NCBI GenBank assembly: GCA_963575745.1
Contig: CAUYUJ010022507.1
Location: 22,501 to 86,500 of the forward strand
DNA length: 64,000 nucleotides
Origin: Prorocentrum cordatum
Taxonomy: Eukaryota > Sar > Dinophyceae > Prorocentrales > Prorocentraceae
Reading direction: 5' to 3'
Shown: positions 62,801 through 64,000 of the stretch, piece by piece
Position numbering within the stretch: position 1 is the stretch's first letter
Layout: each line of letters opens with the position of its first letter
Notes under the pieces: generated by a model
What the model was told of the DNA's origin: nothing
The model's database searches: none
Seen by the model: only the letters and a program-made list of their open reading frames with translations
Made by a program: the position numbers and the translations under genes

Positions 62801-63835
62801 GGTCAAGCCTGGATCCAGGGCGCGCCCCCTCGTCTAAGTCGGCCGTCGCACCCCCGGCCAATCCATCTTCAGGAAGGTGCGCGCTGCACTCCCCGCTCCC
62901 TTCCCCCCCCGTCGCGCATCGCTGAAGCGCGCCATCGACTGTGGCAAAAAACTGTGGCATGATGCCGCGTTCCCCTTGCGGCCAGCAGCGAACCCGGGGC
63001 GGGGGTCGCGGCGGCGCAGGGAGGGCGGGTTGGGGGCGCAGAGTCCCGGTGCGTTCGCTGCCCCTGGTGTCTGGCTGGGGGCGCCGCGCGCGCGTGGGAT
63101 GCCCCATGCAATCCAAGTGCGCTGCCTCGACGGGTTCCCCGCTCGTCGTGGCCGTGCGCCAGGGGGCCTTCGTGGGGCCCGGCACCCCAGCGGCCAAGAA
63201 TCTTGGCCCCGGGATCCCCGGGAAGATCGAAGGGGTCGTGTGACAGCTCGTTTATGCCAGGTTGCTGGGCTCCGCCTTCCAGCCGCGGTGGCGAGGGCTC
63301 TCCAGGGCGAGCAGCGGTCGCAAAACCGACTCCCGTTCTGACGCGTCGGGAATCCGGCCGCGGCGACGCGGGATCTCCAAGACGCGCAGCCGCGCCAAGA
63401 TCTCTTCTACTTCCGCCCCCCCGGAATTCTCCGACTCTTCGAGAATCCTGCAGTGGCGACGAGGGCTCTCCAGGACGAGAAAACGGCGCCAGGTTCGATC
63501 GTGGTCCCTCCCGACCAGGGGCGGCGGGGCCTCGCCTCGCTTCCAAGGCAGCCGGCCGTAGACCCACTGGGGACGTGACTACTCGCGGCAACCCCTTGAG
63601 ACGCAAGTGTGACGACGCGACAGAGTTGCTGGGGTCCGTTGTGCTGCTCGCGATGCTGCGGCTGGACTTCGTCGTGCTGCTGGCGATTGTGCAGCTGGTT
63701 CCGCTTTCCAGCCGCGGCGACTAGGGCTTTCCAGGACGAGCGAGGGTCGATGGATCGACCGCCTCTCTGACGCATCGGGGAGCCGGTCGTGGCGACGAGG
63801 ACTCTCCAGGGCGCGCAGCGGCGCCAAGATGGTGG
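59892..63835. other. GC-rich interval with a dispersed repeat, no confident gene
   Basis: GGCGACGAGGGCTCTCCAGG with GCG(A/C)GCAGCGG-like tails recurs near 61280, 61355, 63288, 63360, 63456, 63716 and 63792. Another repeated block appears at about 62440-62530 and 62950-63060 (CCAGCAGCG with CCCGGGGCGGGG). A further duplication lies at about 60130-60330. Many overlapping open frames exist; none has a clear protein signature. Confidence 0.5.
62214..63197 (-). CDS. low-complexity ORF with an internal duplication (uncertain)
   Basis: 327 residues, Pro/Arg/Ala-rich. Two related segments (RCWPQGERGIMPQF near 110 and RCWLQGYRCILPRL near 245) follow similar Pro-rich leaders, reflecting the duplicated DNA block. 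There is no known domain; it could be non-coding repeat. Confidence 0.2.
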   Translation of the reverse strand: MAAGVPGPTKAPWRTATTSGEPVEAAHLDCMGHPTRARRPQPDTRGSERTGTLRPQPALPAPPRPPPRVRCWPQGERGIMPQFFATVDGALQRCATGGEGSGECSAHLPEDGLAGGATADLDEGARPGSRLDPATHSDEPRQSAGTTRGRQEGSDRTSNATAPPRADAISSPTSERGPVTEQPSRTDGTQSDIGAGDRTAPLRPQHGPRGDPGTVHPEPPAAPRPPPSANPRPPRRSPPRARCWLQGYRCILPRLATRHACTRPGVDGAGRTAIAIQRPRRLGQANDRGSDPDLTPLGRQENPAAPLLGPAHPKTDLVGAPTRSHHE

Positions 63836-63837
63836 GA

Positions 63838-64000
63838 ACGCGCGCGCGCGCCTCGTCCGTCACCTCCCCATCGACGTCCTCGTCCTCCGCGACTTCCACC
63901 TCCACCTCCACGATCCTGTCGTCGAAGCCCTCCTCCACCACCTCCCCCATGTCCTCCACCTCCTCGTCCACCACATCCTGCGCCTCCTTCGCCTCCTCGA
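63838..64000 (-). CDS. acidic exon fragment running off the right edge
   Basis: The minus frame is open from the window edge and reads EEAKEAQDVVDEEVEDMGEV, then DRIVEVEVEVAEDEDVDGEV. The frame then passes into the dispersed repeat to the left. It may be an acidic coding region or triplet-biased repeat; no family can be assigned. Confidence 0.35.

Overview
The window looks like nuclear DNA of a dinoflagellate. This is an inference from four things. The sequence is GC-rich and packed with satellites. One gene is interrupted by short TIR-bounded introns, one of which uses a GC donor. Two Ty1/copia-type retrotransposons carry a methyltransferase-like domain. One exon encodes an EF-hand tail of the kind found in protist ion channels. 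I see no rRNA, tRNA, CRISPR array, bacterial operon or spliced-leader gene, and I cannot name the species.

Layout. (1) 1-7.4 kb: a multi-exon plus-strand gene for an armadillo/HEAT-like helical-repeat protein. Its introns contain several different TIR-bounded mini-elements. Three of them (1092-1246, 3950-4108, 7084-7241) fit introners exactly, because removing the element plus one copy of its target duplication restores the reading frame. A CCCTATAG satellite fills another intron. (2) 8.5-17.2 kb: two head-to-tail copies of an unrecognised element with shared ends. The long copy (about 6.5 kb) holds three minus-strand ORFs, one resembling an endonuclease/exonuclease/phosphatase-fold protein. 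The short copy (about 2.2 kb) keeps only the ends and two repeat arrays. A 19-bp motif is scattered through the long copy, also in frame inside the ORFs. (3) 17.2-26.5 kb: nested satellites, including a kilobase-scale inverted repeat centred near 24.64 kb. (4) 26.5-32.2 kb: gene fragments, microsatellites, a two-exon gene (29.37-30.28 kb), and a 1.8-kb element bounded by an 11-bp direct repeat.

(5) 32.4-50.4 kb: two complete but decayed copia-type elements in convergent orientation. Element 1 (32375-41559, plus, 385-bp LTRs) and element 2 (41884-50353, minus, 265-bp LTRs) both encode gag, zinc knuckle, aspartic protease, a methyltransferase-like domain, integrase, reverse transcriptase and RNase H. 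Both are broken by frameshifts or stops. (6) 50.4-54.4 kb: purine tracts, small hairpin elements and a minus-strand EF-hand exon. (7) 54.4-59.5 kb: about 5 kb of CA/CG-rich alternating purine-pyrimidine repeat. (8) 59.5-64 kb: possible minus-strand exons of a membrane protein, then GC-rich DNA with a dispersed repeat, and an acidic exon running off the right edge.

Most of the window is repeat or mobile DNA. Likely host genes are the helical-repeat gene, the two-exon gene at 29.4 kb, the EF-hand exon, the 28.4-kb exon and the fragments near 59.5-60 kb and 63.9 kb. Exon edges are frame-based estimates unless stated otherwise.
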